Source: Podospora pseudoanserina (lineage: Eukaryota > Ascomycota > Sordariomycetes > Sordariales > Podosporaceae). From it: DNA of 64,000 nt. The notes beneath the pieces are model-generated. The model saw only the letters and a list, made by a program, of their open reading frames with translations. It did no database searches and was not told the DNA's origin. Below, piece by piece: positions 32,844 through 44,289 of this stretch. Each line of letters opens with the position of its first letter. Within the stretch, counting starts at the first letter, position 1. A program made the position numbers and the translations under genes. The stretch is taken from contig NC_085923.1 in NCBI RefSeq assembly GCF_035222485.1, forward strand, positions 3,803,284-3,867,283, given 5' to 3'.

Positions 32844-34592
32844 ATGGCCCAACGACACCGGATTAGAAATGACTCGGCCTCGTCCTTTGAGGTCCCAGTT
32901 CATGAGACCCCTCGCTTCCAGAGGGTATACTGGACTCGGGAGCCTCATCTACGCAAACTCTATGGCATGGCCGCGATATTGATGGTGGCCTCGGCAACGA
33001 CAGGCTACGATGGCATGTTGGTCAATACCTCACAGCAAATAGACCTGTGGAGGTACTTTTTCTTTCCCGAACTGAGGGACAAGCCGAATGGGGATCCTAT
33101 CCTGGATAGCAAACTGGCCATCTTGGTCAACATGTTCAACATTGGGTCCATTCTGTCCTTCTTCATAACGCCTCACGTGGCCGATACCTATGGGAGGAGA
33201 TCGGCCATTGTGGCCGGCTGTCTGTTCATGATAGGTGGCGGTCTCTTGACTGCATTTGCCAACGGCTATGGGAGTGTGTTTGGCCCCAACCACAGACATT
33301 CTTGGAGTGAGAAAGTGCTAACCTTGGTGCCGTGCAGTGTACATGGGCGGCCGTTTCATGCTTGGCTTTGGAAATTCTCTTTCCCAAATGGCATCGCCGC
33401 TCTTGCTCACCGAAATCTGTCACCCGCAACATCGAGGTCCCGTCACGGCCGTGTATAACTGTCTCTGGAATGCTGGAGCGCTGCTTGTATCATGCATCGC
33501 GTGGGGCACCGCCAACATCAAAAACGACTGGTCATGGAGGTCCATCACCTTCCTGCAAATCGTGCCGTCATTGATTCAACTTACGGGCATCTGGTGGATT
33601 CCCGAATCGCCGCGCTATCTCATCAACAAGGATAGACCTCAGGAGGCGCTACACATCCTGTCCAAGTGGCATGCCGGGGGAGACATAAACAACGCCACCG
33701 TTCAGTTTGAGTACCGCGAGATTCGTGAAACTATCCGGATTCAAAAGGAGAACGAACAGTCCACCAGCTACAAGGACTTTTTCCGAACCAAGGGAAACAG
33801 ATGGCGACTGGCCATCATCGTATCACTGGGTGTTATCTCCCAGTACAGTGGGAACGCTTTATTCAGCAACTACATCGACATGATCTACAGGGGAGCGGGC
33901 ATCAACGACCAGAACCAGAAGCTGGCCATGTCCACCGGCAAGACCATCCTCGATCTCATCATCACCATCACCGCGGCGCTCAACGTCGACCGATGGGGCA
34001 GACGGCCATTATTCTTGGTAGCCATGGTCGGCATGGTCATTTCGTTTCTCTGCTGGACCATTACCGGAATTGTTTACGAGCATAGCAATCCAACCAACCT
34101 CACTGCTGGCTATGTGCAGCTCGTCTTCATTTGGGTGTTTGGCATCTTTTACGACATTGGGTTTTCGGGCCTGCTGGTGGCCTATGCTCTCGAGGTGTTG
34201 CCTTTCCACCTCCGAGCCAAGGGGATGATGATCATGAACATTACCGTGCAAGCTATCTTGGCGCTGGGGAAGTAAGTTTGATGCCTTGACACCAAACCCG
34301 CGAAAACGACTCCTGGCTAACGACTCTGACCTCTAGTCAAACAAACAAAATTGCATGGGAAAGGCTACCAAATCACTGGAATCTCATGCTGTTTTACACC
34401 ATCTGGAACTTTTTTGAGCTCCTGTTTGTGTGGTTCTTCTATGTCGAGACTAAAGGGCCGACCCTGGAAGAAATTGCCAAGATTTTCGACGGAGATGGTG
34501 CTATTGCTCACATCGACATGCACCAAGTGCAAAAGGACATCTATCAGAATACTCCAGACGATCACGATGAACTGCCAGGGAGGGCGTTATAA
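32844..34592 (+). CDS. MFS sugar transporter (sugar porter family)
   Basis: Three exons (32844-33273, 33338-34271, 34337-34592) with introns of 64 and 65 bp give 539 aa. The start gccATGgcc is in good context. Sugar-porter signatures are present: VADTYGRRSAIV in the first half, GRFMLGFGNSLSQMASPLLL near TM4-5, WIPESPRYLINKDR after TM6, NVDRWGRRPLFL in the second half, and FFYVETKGPTLEEI after TM12. About 12 membrane segments are expected in the plasma membrane, with proton-coupled uptake of a hexose, disaccharide or similar. The closest types are the lactose/cellodextrin permease-like fungal porters, but the substrate is not certain. Confidence 0.9.
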
Positions 34593-34808
34593 TTTTTTCG
34601 AGACAGTTTTCTTAGTTCACTCCTTGGATTGGTGCTGCATAACCGGGCGTTTCAACGGGATCATATTGGCAGGGTTTGGAAAAGGAAAACGGAAAGCATT
34701 GGGGCAATGACACAAGGCATTTGGCACACAACTATGATACCACAGATATTGACGAACTCAGTAAAGAAGGTAGTTAAATTGATTACTTCTAACATTTGCC
34801 GTCGGGCG

Positions 34809-35938
34809 TTACGCCCAAGCATCATTTGGATATTTATTAGGCCCCTCATACTCCACCTCGACCGCTTTACTGAAATCTCTAAGAAACCTCCAAGTGACTT
34901 CTCTTTTCCAGCCTTGTTCAACAAATTGGCCAGGCGTTTCTGTCGGAAAGAAGTCGACAATGTCACCAAGACTCTCATCGTGGCTGGCACGGACAAGGCT
35001 CGATCGTTGCAATCCAACTCTTGCAGCTTTTTGACTTTTGCTCGCAACATGTCAACGTTGTGATGCCAGCGTGAACCATGGCTGGTGCACGACGTGTAGA
35101 AGCTCGCTCTTTCTCCGTTTGGAAGAAGACGGCTGAGCCGAGGCGATTCCGTGCAAAATGTTTCATCCGAAGTTGAACCTGATGCACAAAATGGGAGGGT
35201 GATATTACGTCGGGTAAAGGGAGGGAAGGGGATGGTCTTAGTTCTCCAGGGTGATGGATCGTGTCTCCAGCCAACAAAACAAACGAGGTTAGAGTGACTC
35301 GAGCAAACGCGCAGGTATATCTCACCGTATGGCCGGGGGCATCCAAGAGAAACAATGATCTGTCACCAAGGAAGTCGAAGGCGAGGAAGCTTCAAGCTTG
35401 CAGCTTTCTTTTCCAACTCCGGTTCCGTGATCCGGCGCCCAGCATAGTCGCTATCGCGGATGACACTGGCTGGATTCGGCCGGGTAGCCCGGTAGCAATG
35501 TCGTTGTGAATCCAGGGCCAACAATGAGTGGAATAGTTGTCAGAAAGGTGGATGGGTCACTGATATGGTCAAATGATGATGGGACAGAATAATCCCGTAA
35601 ATGGAGCTCGTGTCGACACCACTTTGCCATCAAGATGTCATGCACATCCATTTCAACATGCAGCTACCACACTAACGCAAGCAGGCGACTGACCACATTA
35701 GGGGCAAGATTACGCCAATCTTTTCGTATTCCTAGGTCAAATAGGAATGTATTTTTGAGAGTTGGGTGGTGGATGAGGAACGACCAAATTGGAACTGCAA
35801 GCCCTCTGTGACCCGTTATCGGAGACCCAAAGAAGAGTTCGGCAGGACAGGAATGGATAGTCGCGGTGGTGTTATCGTTGAAATCGAGACCGTTGAAGAT
35901 GATGGTGGGACATGAAGTTGAGGTGGTGTGGCAGCCAT
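34809..35938 (-). pseudogene. decayed metallo-beta-lactamase-fold hydrolase
   Basis: Minus-strand reading gives, in order but across several frames, the parts of a fungal MBL-fold protein. The N-terminus is MAATPPQLHVPPSSS (ATG at 35938), then FLFDLGIRKDWRNLAP. The metal-site region ILSHHH|FDHISDP is split by a frame change, then come PLIVGPGFTTTLLPGYPA, FDFLGDRSLFLLDAPGHT, VLLAGDTIHHPGELRPSPS, and finally SHDESLGDIVDFFP and GWKREVTWRFLRDF to the stop at 34809. Frame changes occur near 35890, 35600, 35580, 35465, 35390 and 35010, and a stop follows LLALVW near 35670. The HxHxDH-type motif, a Gly-Asp and later His positions are all still recognisable, so the loss is fairly recent. Neighbouring genes are intact, which argues against general sequencing error. 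Confidence 0.82.
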
Positions 35939-36117
35939 AATCAAGAAGGGAAAGTAAGGTAGATTCTTAGTGATTTTTCACAATGTACCTATACAACGTG
36001 AACCTCTGGACTCTAAGTACATGGTTTTCCGTCATTGTATCATGAACTGGTCTTCATTATCTCTTACTTACAGCAACAAAAAGCAAAAATTGAAAAAGAT
36101 TGAATGTCAAAAAGCAA

Positions 36118-36200
36118 CGATCCGCCCAGGGGTCGAACCTGGAACCTCCTGATTGATACTTGTATCGTAGTCAGACGCGCTGCCATTACGCCAGCGGACC
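36118..36200 (-). tRNA. tRNA-Arg (ACG) with intron
   Basis: An 83-nt minus-strand cloverleaf: acceptor GGTCCGC pairs with GCGGATC, discriminator G, D arm GCGTAATGGCAGCGC, T arm with GGTTCGACC. The anticodon stem TCTGA/TCAGG holds loop CT-ACG-A, interrupted by about 11 nt (tacaagtatca) one base after the anticodon, the canonical place for a nuclear tRNA intron. Confidence 0.92.
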
Positions 36201-36389
36201 AATGAGAATTGATATTTTGTCGACTGTAATTTATGGTTACATTGGATATGCAGAGCTTTATGCAGCATACCTTTGCGAGTGACGAAATTCTTCAATCACT
36301 CGTCATTCATAGACCCCCCAAAAGAAAACCAGCCATCGCAAGTGCTACCTTCAAACTCTTTTCCAGCCTTCTTTTCACATACCTATACC

Positions 36390-37646
36390 TCAATAGCATC
36401 GACGGGTGCTACCATCCGACGCCATGCCGTATACATCCACCTTTCCGTTATCCCATGCTAAGCCGCTAGGTTTCGTAGTAACACTGCCGCCCATATTCTC
36501 CCACGAAGCTGTCCACTGGCCATTGGTGGCCTTTTTGCGGTACATGGCACCGTCCCGGCCAGTGTAGTACACTTCCATCTGATTGCCCCAAGCAACAACA
36601 TCTGGAGCCGTGCCTGGTCGCACATCACCACCCATGTTCATCCAGTTACCCCAATTCCCGGTGCTGTTGGTGTAAGTTCTCATCCACACCGCCCCGTCGG
36701 TTCCCCCAACGGCCACAGTCATAGTGCCGCTCCAAGCAACGGCGCTGGGTTCACTATCCAACGAGCCCCCGAGGTTTGTCCAGCTTCCCCAAGTATTTCC
36801 ATTCATCATTTGCGTCGCCCATGCCTGTCCATCTGTCCCTCTCACCACCACTCCCGTGTGGCCTTCACCCCAGCTTACAGACTTTGGCGCACCGGCGAGG
36901 GAGCCGCCCATGTTTTGCCAGCTGCCCCATCCGCTATTCTCATCGTACCTAATCCCCCACAGCTGATTGTCACTGGAGCTGGTGTAGACAGACGCATGCC
37001 TGCCGCCCCAGGAGCACGAGGAAGGATAGTGCTTGCAGTTGCCCCCCATCGGTTGCCATGATCCCCACCCACCGCCACTGTAGGGGCGATGCCAAATCTG
37101 ATAGTCTGTTCCTTTGCAAAACATGTGCATGTATCCACTTCTCCTGCTGCAACAACTTGGAGCAGAGTCGAGGCTTCCACCCAGATCGTCCCACTCTGGA
37201 ATCCACGGGTTGCTACCGCCGCGATAGTACTTGTGACGGCATTTTCGGTCGCGATGCGTATAATACACGTCCTGCCGACCGGGGCCCCAGGATGTAACCG
37301 CGGGGTGGTACAAGCCAGAGCCAGACATGTTTTCCCACTGGCCAGATGTTGCTCGCTTGGTTTGTTGCTCCGGGTTGATCAAGGGTGAGGCAGGATAGGA
37401 TACCTGGCGAGGAGAACGGGCTTTGAAAGACGAAGAGGGATTAGTGAAGTACTCGATCGAGTGAACATTGGACCGCTTGGAGAGGAAGTTATCGGGGCGG
37501 GGCGTATTCCAATAGTCAATATCTCTTGCTTCCGCGCGGCTGCGGATGAGGAAAGGTGAAGGACGGGTGCGGGGCCCTATAAGATCAGGTGATGGGAGGG
37601 AAAAGACGAGAAGGGGAAGGGTGAGCAATATGATGTTATGCATCAT
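36390..37646 (-). CDS. secreted PLL-like beta-propeller lectin
   Basis: Single exon of 418 aa from the ATG at 37646. An upstream in-frame extension is ignored because this ATG opens a good signal peptide (HNIILLTLPLLVFSLPSP). A pro-like basic segment is followed by at least six repeats of about 48 residues. Each contains a Trp-Gly-x-Trp and Met/Leu-Gly-Gly pair (GGWGSWQPMGG, SGWGSWQNMGG, NTWGSWTNLGG, GNWGNWMNMGG, ASWENMGG), typical of PLL/fucolectin-like propellers. Relatives bind fucose or O-methylated sugars on surfaces of other organisms. There is an unusual cluster of cysteines in the early blades (SCCSRRSGYMHMFCKG) and a Cys near the end (RRCY), suggesting disulfides. Confidence 0.78.
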   Translation of the reverse strand: MMHNIILLTLPLLVFSLPSPDLIGPRTRPSPFLIRSRAEARDIDYWNTPRPDNFLSKRSNVHSIEYFTNPSSSFKARSPRQVSYPASPLINPEQQTKRATSGQWENMSGSGLYHPAVTSWGPGRQDVYYTHRDRKCRHKYYRGGSNPWIPEWDDLGGSLDSAPSCCSRRSGYMHMFCKGTDYQIWHRPYSGGGWGSWQPMGGNCKHYPSSCSWGGRHASVYTSSSDNQLWGIRYDENSGWGSWQNMGGSLAGAPKSVSWGEGHTGVVVRGTDGQAWATQMMNGNTWGSWTNLGGSLDSEPSAVAWSGTMTVAVGGTDGAVWMRTYTNSTGNWGNWMNMGGDVRPGTAPDVVAWGNQMEVYYTGRDGAMYRKKATNGQWTASWENMGGSVTTKPSGLAWDNGKVDVYGMASDGSTRRCY

Positions 37647-39033
37647 GTTTTGCAAGAGGTTGGATTCGATGGTTTTGGAGTCCGCAGTGATTGAAGTGGG
37701 TGTTGATGGTGACAGTAACAAGCAAGCTTCCAGAGACAAAAAGGAGACTTTTATAGACAGCAAACTTGCGTGCTTCTGCATCCAGACGGACTTGCATTGG
37801 GCCTTACGATGGAACAGTGCTCGTCCTGAGTCAGCTCATAGCCATACAGATTGCGGCTGGACGGTTACCAATCTTGATGATTGCGACACTTCTCACCTTA
37901 TCTTGTGTGAATACTGGGTCAGTCTGACCCTGGGAGAGTTCCTACTGGCTATTTTCTCACAGCGTGTTATTCACTTTCGTTCTGAGTTCCCACTGCGAGA
38001 CATCCAAGTGGTCACAAAGCCATGTATGCTTTTCTCACAATACAAAATACCGACAGGACACCAGGGTTGCACTGCAGCACACTGTACGCGTATAATGAAG
38101 TGGTGGCCCATTCATGTGGGCACTTGCTTGTTGCCAAGTCCGAATAAAGGGATCGAGTTGACCGGGTATGAAAACTGCCGATGCCCATTACCATCAGAGA
38201 GAGGGGGCAGGCCGGGAAGGTAAGGTAAGGTAGCACCTAACAAGATGAAAGAGGAAACCACCCCGACTTGACATATCAAAAGAATATAGATCCAGAACAA
38301 GTCTCAACCCAGTCGAGATGCAACTGTTTGAAGCGTCCGAGGTCTATGGTTGCATACCTATCTAGGACCGCATGATTAGTTCCAGAGTCTCATGGGGTAC
38401 ATAGAGTTTGCTGTTGTTTAGTTCACGGCTATTTGAATCTTGGTGACTGTCACGCATCCGAAGATGAAACTCGGCTTACCTCTCTTATCTATATGGGGTT
38501 CATCGATACTCTCCGCCATTTCTACGCTGCGTATCAACTTTCAGCTCAGGTCTGGTAACCACTGTAACATACCAGACTCGACTCACCGCCTCTCCAGTTC
38601 CCGAAATATGGTATTATTGCTCGTTTTGGTGTCACACCACCGTTCATGTTATCTTTTCCGAGGCATAGATGATGTCCTCTTCCGCGAGGCTCATGGTGGT
38701 GTGTATCAGAGTACCAAGGTATCTGTGTGCCGCTACAATGTCAACGATGGACGGGAAACCTTGACTTGCTTTCCCCCGAAATTGGTCCAGATTGCTCATG
38801 GCTGAGCTGCAGGTTGTTATCAAACCGATTGGAGATTGCCAGGGAAATAGAAATAAAACTCCATGCAACATACAGAAAAGCGTAAAATGAAAACGGAAAA
38901 CCAAAGAAAAACAGAGTAACCCCCCCTTCCCACGTCTAAGACCCTAAGGTATTATGCTCCCACACCTGATGCAACTGCCCACTTTCGTTTTTCGAATCTC
39001 GACTCTATCCTCATCAACTTGAACATATTGGAC
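37647..39033. other. intergenic region
   Basis: About 1.4 kb between the lectin start and the 3' end of the citrate synthase. A long plus-strand frame overlapping 37546-38223 runs into the lectin gene in antisense and has no domain. No gene is supported. Confidence 0.45.
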
Positions 39034-40746
39034 CTAGGAAAAGCAGCTCTTGGCCCAAAGGATAGCTTTAACCTTGAGGGGAATCTTGTTGCTCTTGCCA
39101 GAGTTAAGTTCACGGACCTGGATGCCGTGCTTCTCCTTCAAGGGGCCTTCGTTGGAGGATAAAGATTGCCGTCCTGAAGTGTCAACATCATCAGTTCTGT
39201 CGCCAGTGTAGATCTGACGGGGACGCCAAATCTTAATAGGTTTGTCTGTCAATTACAATGTTAGGACTTGATTCTGAAAGGTAGACCTAGATTCGGATGT
39301 GGAAACATACCCAAGGTCTCTCTCCAGTGTGCGAGACCACCGGGAATTCGCGATAGAGTGATGATGGCCGTGATCATGTCGGTCTCGAAGCCCCTGCGAC
39401 AAGATGATTTGTTAGCATTTGTCTCACCACATGGAATGCACGAACGATGGCACGTACAGAGCAGAGTACAAGAAGCATCCCAAGAGATCGGCATTCGCCT
39501 TGAGCTTCCTGCTCACAAAGTACTCGTCCTCATTGGCCAGCTTGTCGATGGCAAAGGCAACCCTGAGCAGAGGGTTGGCGTCACACTTCTCCCTGTTCTT
39601 CTCAATAAGTTCCTCAATGAGGGAAAGGCGGGGGTCGCGGGTGCGGTAGATGCGGTGACCGTAGCCGAACAGACGAGCCTTCTTGGACTTGACCATTTCA
39701 ATGTAAGCAGGGACAAAACTGGGGTGCTTGATCTTGCCCAGTGCTTCATAAGCAAGATCGATGGCGCCTCCATGAAGGGGACCAAATCCGCACACCAAAG
39801 CGGAAATGGCGCAAGAGCCTGGATCGGCAAGAGTGGAGCCAGCATGGAGAAGGCCGGCGGTAGAGTTGGTCATCTCATGGTCTGCGTAGCAGATCCAGAG
39901 CTTCTCAAGGCACGCCTGAATCTCGGGATCGGGACCTACACCAGTCTCCTTGTTTGTCTTGCCCATCATCAACAGCAGATTTCCAATGAGGCTGCCATTG
40001 GGATCCGGGTTTGTGAAGGTCAGCTTTCGCTTGTGACAGTGAATGAGAGCGAGGGTAGTAGCATAGTAGGCGATGGTGCGGATGATGGCCGCATCGGCCT
40101 GTTCGAAGTTGTTGTGGAAGCTGGGTTTGTGTGTGTGTCGATTGTTGGCAATTACCTTGTCCCCTGACATGAAGGCACAGAGACCAGCGAGGCACATCGG
40201 GTATGTATCGCTGTTGCGTCTGGAGAGCAAGCACGGTGGTCAGTATGGAGCTCACCCGGTCGACCGAGGGCGCTGATGCCACTTACGGGAACGCAGCTAT
40301 GGTGTCAACGACTGTCTTGGTTGGTACCATGGCAGCAGCGAACTTTCGTCGCACATCCAGCTTTTCGGCTTGTGTAGGAAGCTTTCCCCACATCAAGAGG
40401 TAAAGCACATCCTCATAGTCATTGTTTTGGAAGAGCTCTTGGATGGGATGGCCACGATATTGGATTTGGCCCCGGTTGCCGTCACTGTCTTGCATTAACA
40501 CGTGGAGCCAAGTAAAAAGTGAACTGGCACTTACATCAGGGTGATCTCGGATTCCATGCACGCGACATTCTCAAAGCCATTGTCGAGGACGGTGAGCTTC
40601 TGCTCAATATCGCTGCCCTTTGGATCTGGGGTGGTGATAGCCATGAGGTCCTTGGCCCGGATGAAGTTATCATGGATGGGGATGAGGTAGGCATTCTCGG
40701 TGCGAGAATCCACAATGCGCAGTTGGCCGGTCTCTTTGGAAGGCAT
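39034..40746 (-). CDS. citrate synthase, non-mitochondrial type
   Basis: Five exons (40746-40535, 40484-40287, 40219-39458, 39393-39311, 39245-39034) with introns of 50-67 bp give 488 aa. All junctions agree in phase and rebuild EITLIDGNRGQIQYRGHPI and ETLDKPIKIWRPRQ. Catalytic residues are visible: His286 in GPLHGGA, His325 in GYGHRIYRTRDPR, and Asp381 in KANADLL; ADHE at about 250 is also conserved. It condenses acetyl-CoA, or a similar acyl-CoA, with oxaloacetate. The N-terminus lacks a mitochondrial presequence and the C-terminus (SCFS) is not a PTS1, unlike the housekeeping enzyme. This is typical of citrate-synthase paralogues used in secondary metabolism. It shares an 889-bp promoter region with the divergent gene at 41636. 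Confidence 0.9.
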
Positions 40747-41635
40747 CTTGACGGTTGGTCAACGTTGACTGAGCGTGAACGAGTATTCAAGTCGATGCGG
40801 ACTGGAGTGTTGGTTGGATGTCGTGGATCAGTATCACGGTACAAGTGCTGGCATTTAAGCACTTTTGGAAGTTAGGACGGGGACTGTTGAGGATGTCGAG
40901 TCCTTTTCCCAACTTGGATTGCACTGATACACATTTCCGTCATGTACTTGTCGCTGGGGATGATGTCGTGTCTCAACAAGTCGTGGGGTCGGCCATCCGG
41001 GAAGTTCGGAAGATCCCTTCCACATATAGCAAATGTTCGAGGAGCGGCAACAATGGAACCGTTGCAGCCGCACAGCGAGCTATCCGTGAGACTTTTGGGA
41101 TATCGGGGAGTCAAGTGCTGCGCAGGACTTTTTCTTCCATTCCATAGGAGCCGGCGGCAGTACCTTGCGATTGGGAAATGTTCGCTGACCCGGACCTGCA
41201 GGTGTGTAGCACGTACCTGGGGCGTGGTGTCCCCACAAAATCCTCAGATTCCTTTCCATCGCTTCCGTGCGCGCAGCTCACGGCTGTTTCGGTCAAGTCC
41301 GCCTCATAGAAGCTCTACCGGTCTGGAATCCTTTGAGAAAGATATTGTCTGATAATGTCAAAATTGTGGCATGTTTGATCTTTTGTTGATGTCTTGGCGG
41401 TCGGACCAGGAGATGTTGAGATCTTCCGGGCTTATGCCGTCCTTGTTTACTGCATTCCGCATCCCGACAACTCTAAGTTCATAAGTCCCAGGAGTCTGCG
41501 CGCACTCTGAATGTTTTGTTTCTCATCACCATCACCACCATCCACTAGAAGCCTCCGCCGCCTGCTCTCAACGCTCTCAACTACAAACACTTTGCACAAC
41601 ATCTTACCTTTCATACAACTTCGAAATCGATCAGA
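40747..41635. other. bidirectional promoter region
   Basis: 889 bp between two divergent starts, so the citrate synthase and the CmcJ/AsaB-like gene may be co-regulated. A CT/CACCATCACC-rich leader lies just before 41636. No further gene is seen. Confidence 0.5.
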
Positions 41636-42544
41636 ATGGCCGCTGCTGCTGTTGCCCCCACCTCCACCACAGGCTTTGTCTGCATGTGGAATGGCACCAA
41701 GGACGGTGCCGACGCTTTTGTCGACTATGGCAATGGCAACACCAACATCAACGAGCCCCAGAAGGTCAACATTGTGGCTCACGACATCCGCCACTTGGAG
41801 CCCAAGCCATCTCTCGCCGGAGACGGCTACGAGCTCGCCGACCATGTCAGCAACCTTTCCACCGAGGACATGCTTGCTGGAAACACTCCCGAGGGCCGCA
41901 AGTTGATTGAGACCGAGTACTATGCCGAGTGCAAGAAGATCATTGCCGACATCACCAAGGCCCCCATCGTGGAGCCTTACATCTTCCGCATCCGACAAAA
42001 CGGTGCTCATCCTCGCGATTTTGGCACCAAGAACGTGGCCAACAAGGGCATGACCTCGGCCTCCCTTCCAATTGCCCACGTTGACCGTGACCGCCGCACG
42101 CTCCGTGACGGCATCATTGAGTACTTTGGCGAGGAGGAGGCCGAGAGACTGTTCAAGAAGCACAAGCGGTATGCCCAGATCAACGTTTGGCGTGGTGTGG
42201 ACGAGGTCATCAAGAAGTGGCCCCTCATCTTTATCAACCACGCCCAGGTCCCCAACTGGGATTATGACAGCCACATGGCCACGGTTACGCCCATCAATGA
42301 CCCCCGCGTCGCCATCCGCGGCCAAAAGGCGCAGGACAGTGTTCTCAAGTATGCCGCCGAGTACAGCTACTACTATGTCAGCGACATGAAGAAGGAGGAG
42401 GTGCTTGTCTTCTCGTCAGGCGACAGCGATGCCGCTCGCGTTGTGCCCCACGGCGCTTTCTGGGACGACAACACGGCTGATGATGCGCCCACCAGGCGCT
42501 CGCTCGAGGTCCGTGCCTGGGTTTTCTTTGACGACGAGGAGTAA
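41636..42544 (+). CDS. CmcJ/AsaB/NvfI-family protein (GA4-desaturase-like)
   Basis: Single exon, 302 aa, ATG in context cagaATGgcc. The layout is that of the fungal CmcJ/AsaB/NvfI family: EPYIFRIRQNGAHPRDFG in the middle, YAQINVWRGVDEVIKKWPL, HAQVPNWDYDSH, an aromatic YSYYYVSDMKKEEVLVF strand, and VVPHGAFWDD followed by SLEVRAWVFF at the end. The conserved late His in PHGAF is a likely metal ligand. Members include Fe/2-oxoglutarate-dependent oxidases in fungal biosynthetic clusters, although many are named hydroxylase or methyltransferase without proof. It is cytosolic, with no signal peptide. Position next to the citrate synthase suggests a tailoring role, which is inference. Confidence 0.8.
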   Translation: MAAAAVAPTSTTGFVCMWNGTKDGADAFVDYGNGNTNINEPQKVNIVAHDIRHLEPKPSLAGDGYELADHVSNLSTEDMLAGNTPEGRKLIETEYYAECKKIIADITKAPIVEPYIFRIRQNGAHPRDFGTKNVANKGMTSASLPIAHVDRDRRTLRDGIIEYFGEEEAERLFKKHKRYAQINVWRGVDEVIKKWPLIFINHAQVPNWDYDSHMATVTPINDPRVAIRGQKAQDSVLKYAAEYSYYYVSDMKKEEVLVFSSGDSDAARVVPHGAFWDDNTADDAPTRRSLEVRAWVFFDDEE

Positions 42545-44289
42545 TCGGGATGAGCGTGTTGGTGCTTCGATGATCTGTTTCAATGTTTCCACTCACTAGA
42601 CTAGCTTAGATAAATCAAACCGTGCAAGTTGTCATGATGCCTCCATTCGCAATGTCGTTTTGTCTTGCAATGTCCTGAAAGGAGATCTCGACATGTCTGC
42701 TGTCAGCTGTTCAAGTCAAGGTCCCTGCTGGTGTGTCTGTGCCTGAGAGTTGTGATTGGTTGTGATTGAAATAGAAATGCGGGAGCCAGCCTTAGCGCAT
42801 GTTTTTGGCCTTCCAGAGCCCCACTCTCAACGTCCAATGACGTGTTTGAGCCTGGGCCACTTTGATAACATCAAAAAAGGACGACCCAAAGAGGAAACAA
42901 GCTCAGCGCCAATGGCAGATGTACCGAGATCCCCACAGGGTCAGCGTTACACCACGGCAAGCCTCACACGGACACGGACTAGTTTTCTCGTGATTTTTGT
43001 CCTGTCCATAACAACCACTGACTTCAAGGCGGTGTTTTCCCATCAGGTCTGGCTTTTTCACTCCGTTCCGGTCCAGGCCCCGGTAATGCCGATCATTCTC
43101 ATTCCGCTCTTCTATTGTTCAAACCGTGTCATCGGGTTTCGATCTGATGGCATCAAATCTGAGTCAACTATGAAATGTAAGATAGGACAGTCAAAGCCGG
43201 AAATTGAGGCCTGCCATCTCAGACGTGTCTTGATCCAGACCTTTTCACTGCATGTGCACAGTACTGGGAAATGGGGATCTGGGGCCATCGTACCTCCAGG
43301 AATTGTCCCCTTCTCGTGCTCTGTTGCCGTTTGAGGGACTAGAAATGGACAGCATGTGAAATTGGGCCACCAGTTCTTACCAAACCTCAAAGCCCCGGGG
43401 CGGAGGCAAACTCGGCACGGAGAACGGAACATATTTGGCTCCATCACATATCGGCTTCTTCGGTGTTCCTATTCCCAGAATTCTTTAGTGACTGGCGAGG
43501 TAGGTTAGCTTAAACCACGAGATAGCATCAAAACCTCCAAAGAGAACCGTCCCGACTTTGGGATCTGACTGCACGTGGGCTTATCCGACAAGCCTCCCCT
43601 ACTTCTGGTCACAGTCCACAGATCTTGGCCATCAGCGATAGAGCTACTACAAAGGTAGGCAACCCCGACTCTTCCAGTCATGAGCCGCAAAGTCGCATCA
43701 TACCTCGGTATCTTGACAATGGCAACCGGGGGAACGGAGTCGTCGGAGACCTAGGCAGGAAGACAGACCCTCAAGAAGTCTTCACGTTTCAGTACCACCA
43801 CATGGCATCCATTTCCTTATGGCTCCGCCGGGGCGCTGGGTCTTTTTAATGGGATATTCATAATCTGGCAATCGATTCTCCCTCTGTTGACTCGATGCCA
43901 AGACAAGCACAACAATCAGATGTCAAACAGTTTTGGGATTAGTCTCACAGTCCCACCCACACCCCGGATGTGCGGCAGGGGGGCGCGGCCACTAATAGTG
44001 GACCTTCTGGAATGCAACCCAACAATGGGGTGGCCACAAGGAAAGACGGGCTCGACCGAGACACCGGGAGAAAGGGCACTTTGGCTCCCTATCCTCCGTT
44101 CCATGACACCTTCTCCTCGCCTGAAAATGCACGACATAAGTGTAAAAGAACATCGACGACGCGCTGAACATTGGCATCCACCACCGCTTTGAACCTGGCT
44201 AAGCCTTGAGGGTTTTCTCTTCGTTTTATCGTCTTTATTTTTGTTTTCTTGCCCTGGGCTTGCCCTGGGTACCATCAAAACACACCGTC
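42545..44289. other. intergenic region
   Basis: About 1.75 kb between the CmcJ-like gene and the DHA1 transporter. The longest frame (about 42756-43334, plus) has no domain, no signal and ordinary background composition. The 3' half presumably holds the transporter promoter. Confidence 0.45.

Noticed and set aside
34629-35063. 144-codon plus-strand frame
   Set aside because: It is the antisense shadow of the metallo-beta-lactamase pseudogene.
37546-38223. 225-codon plus-strand open frame
   Set aside because: It overlaps the start of the PLL-like lectin in antisense, has no domain or signal, and its composition fits chance.
38644-38904. 86-codon minus-strand frame with a protein-like middle (FPSIVDIVAAHRYLG)
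   Set aside because: No family recognised, no flanking exons that extend it, and a hydrophobic start without other evidence.
42756-43334. 192-codon plus-strand open frame between the CmcJ-like gene and the DHA1 transporter
   Set aside because: No motif, no plausible start context and no splice partner. I treat it as intergenic.
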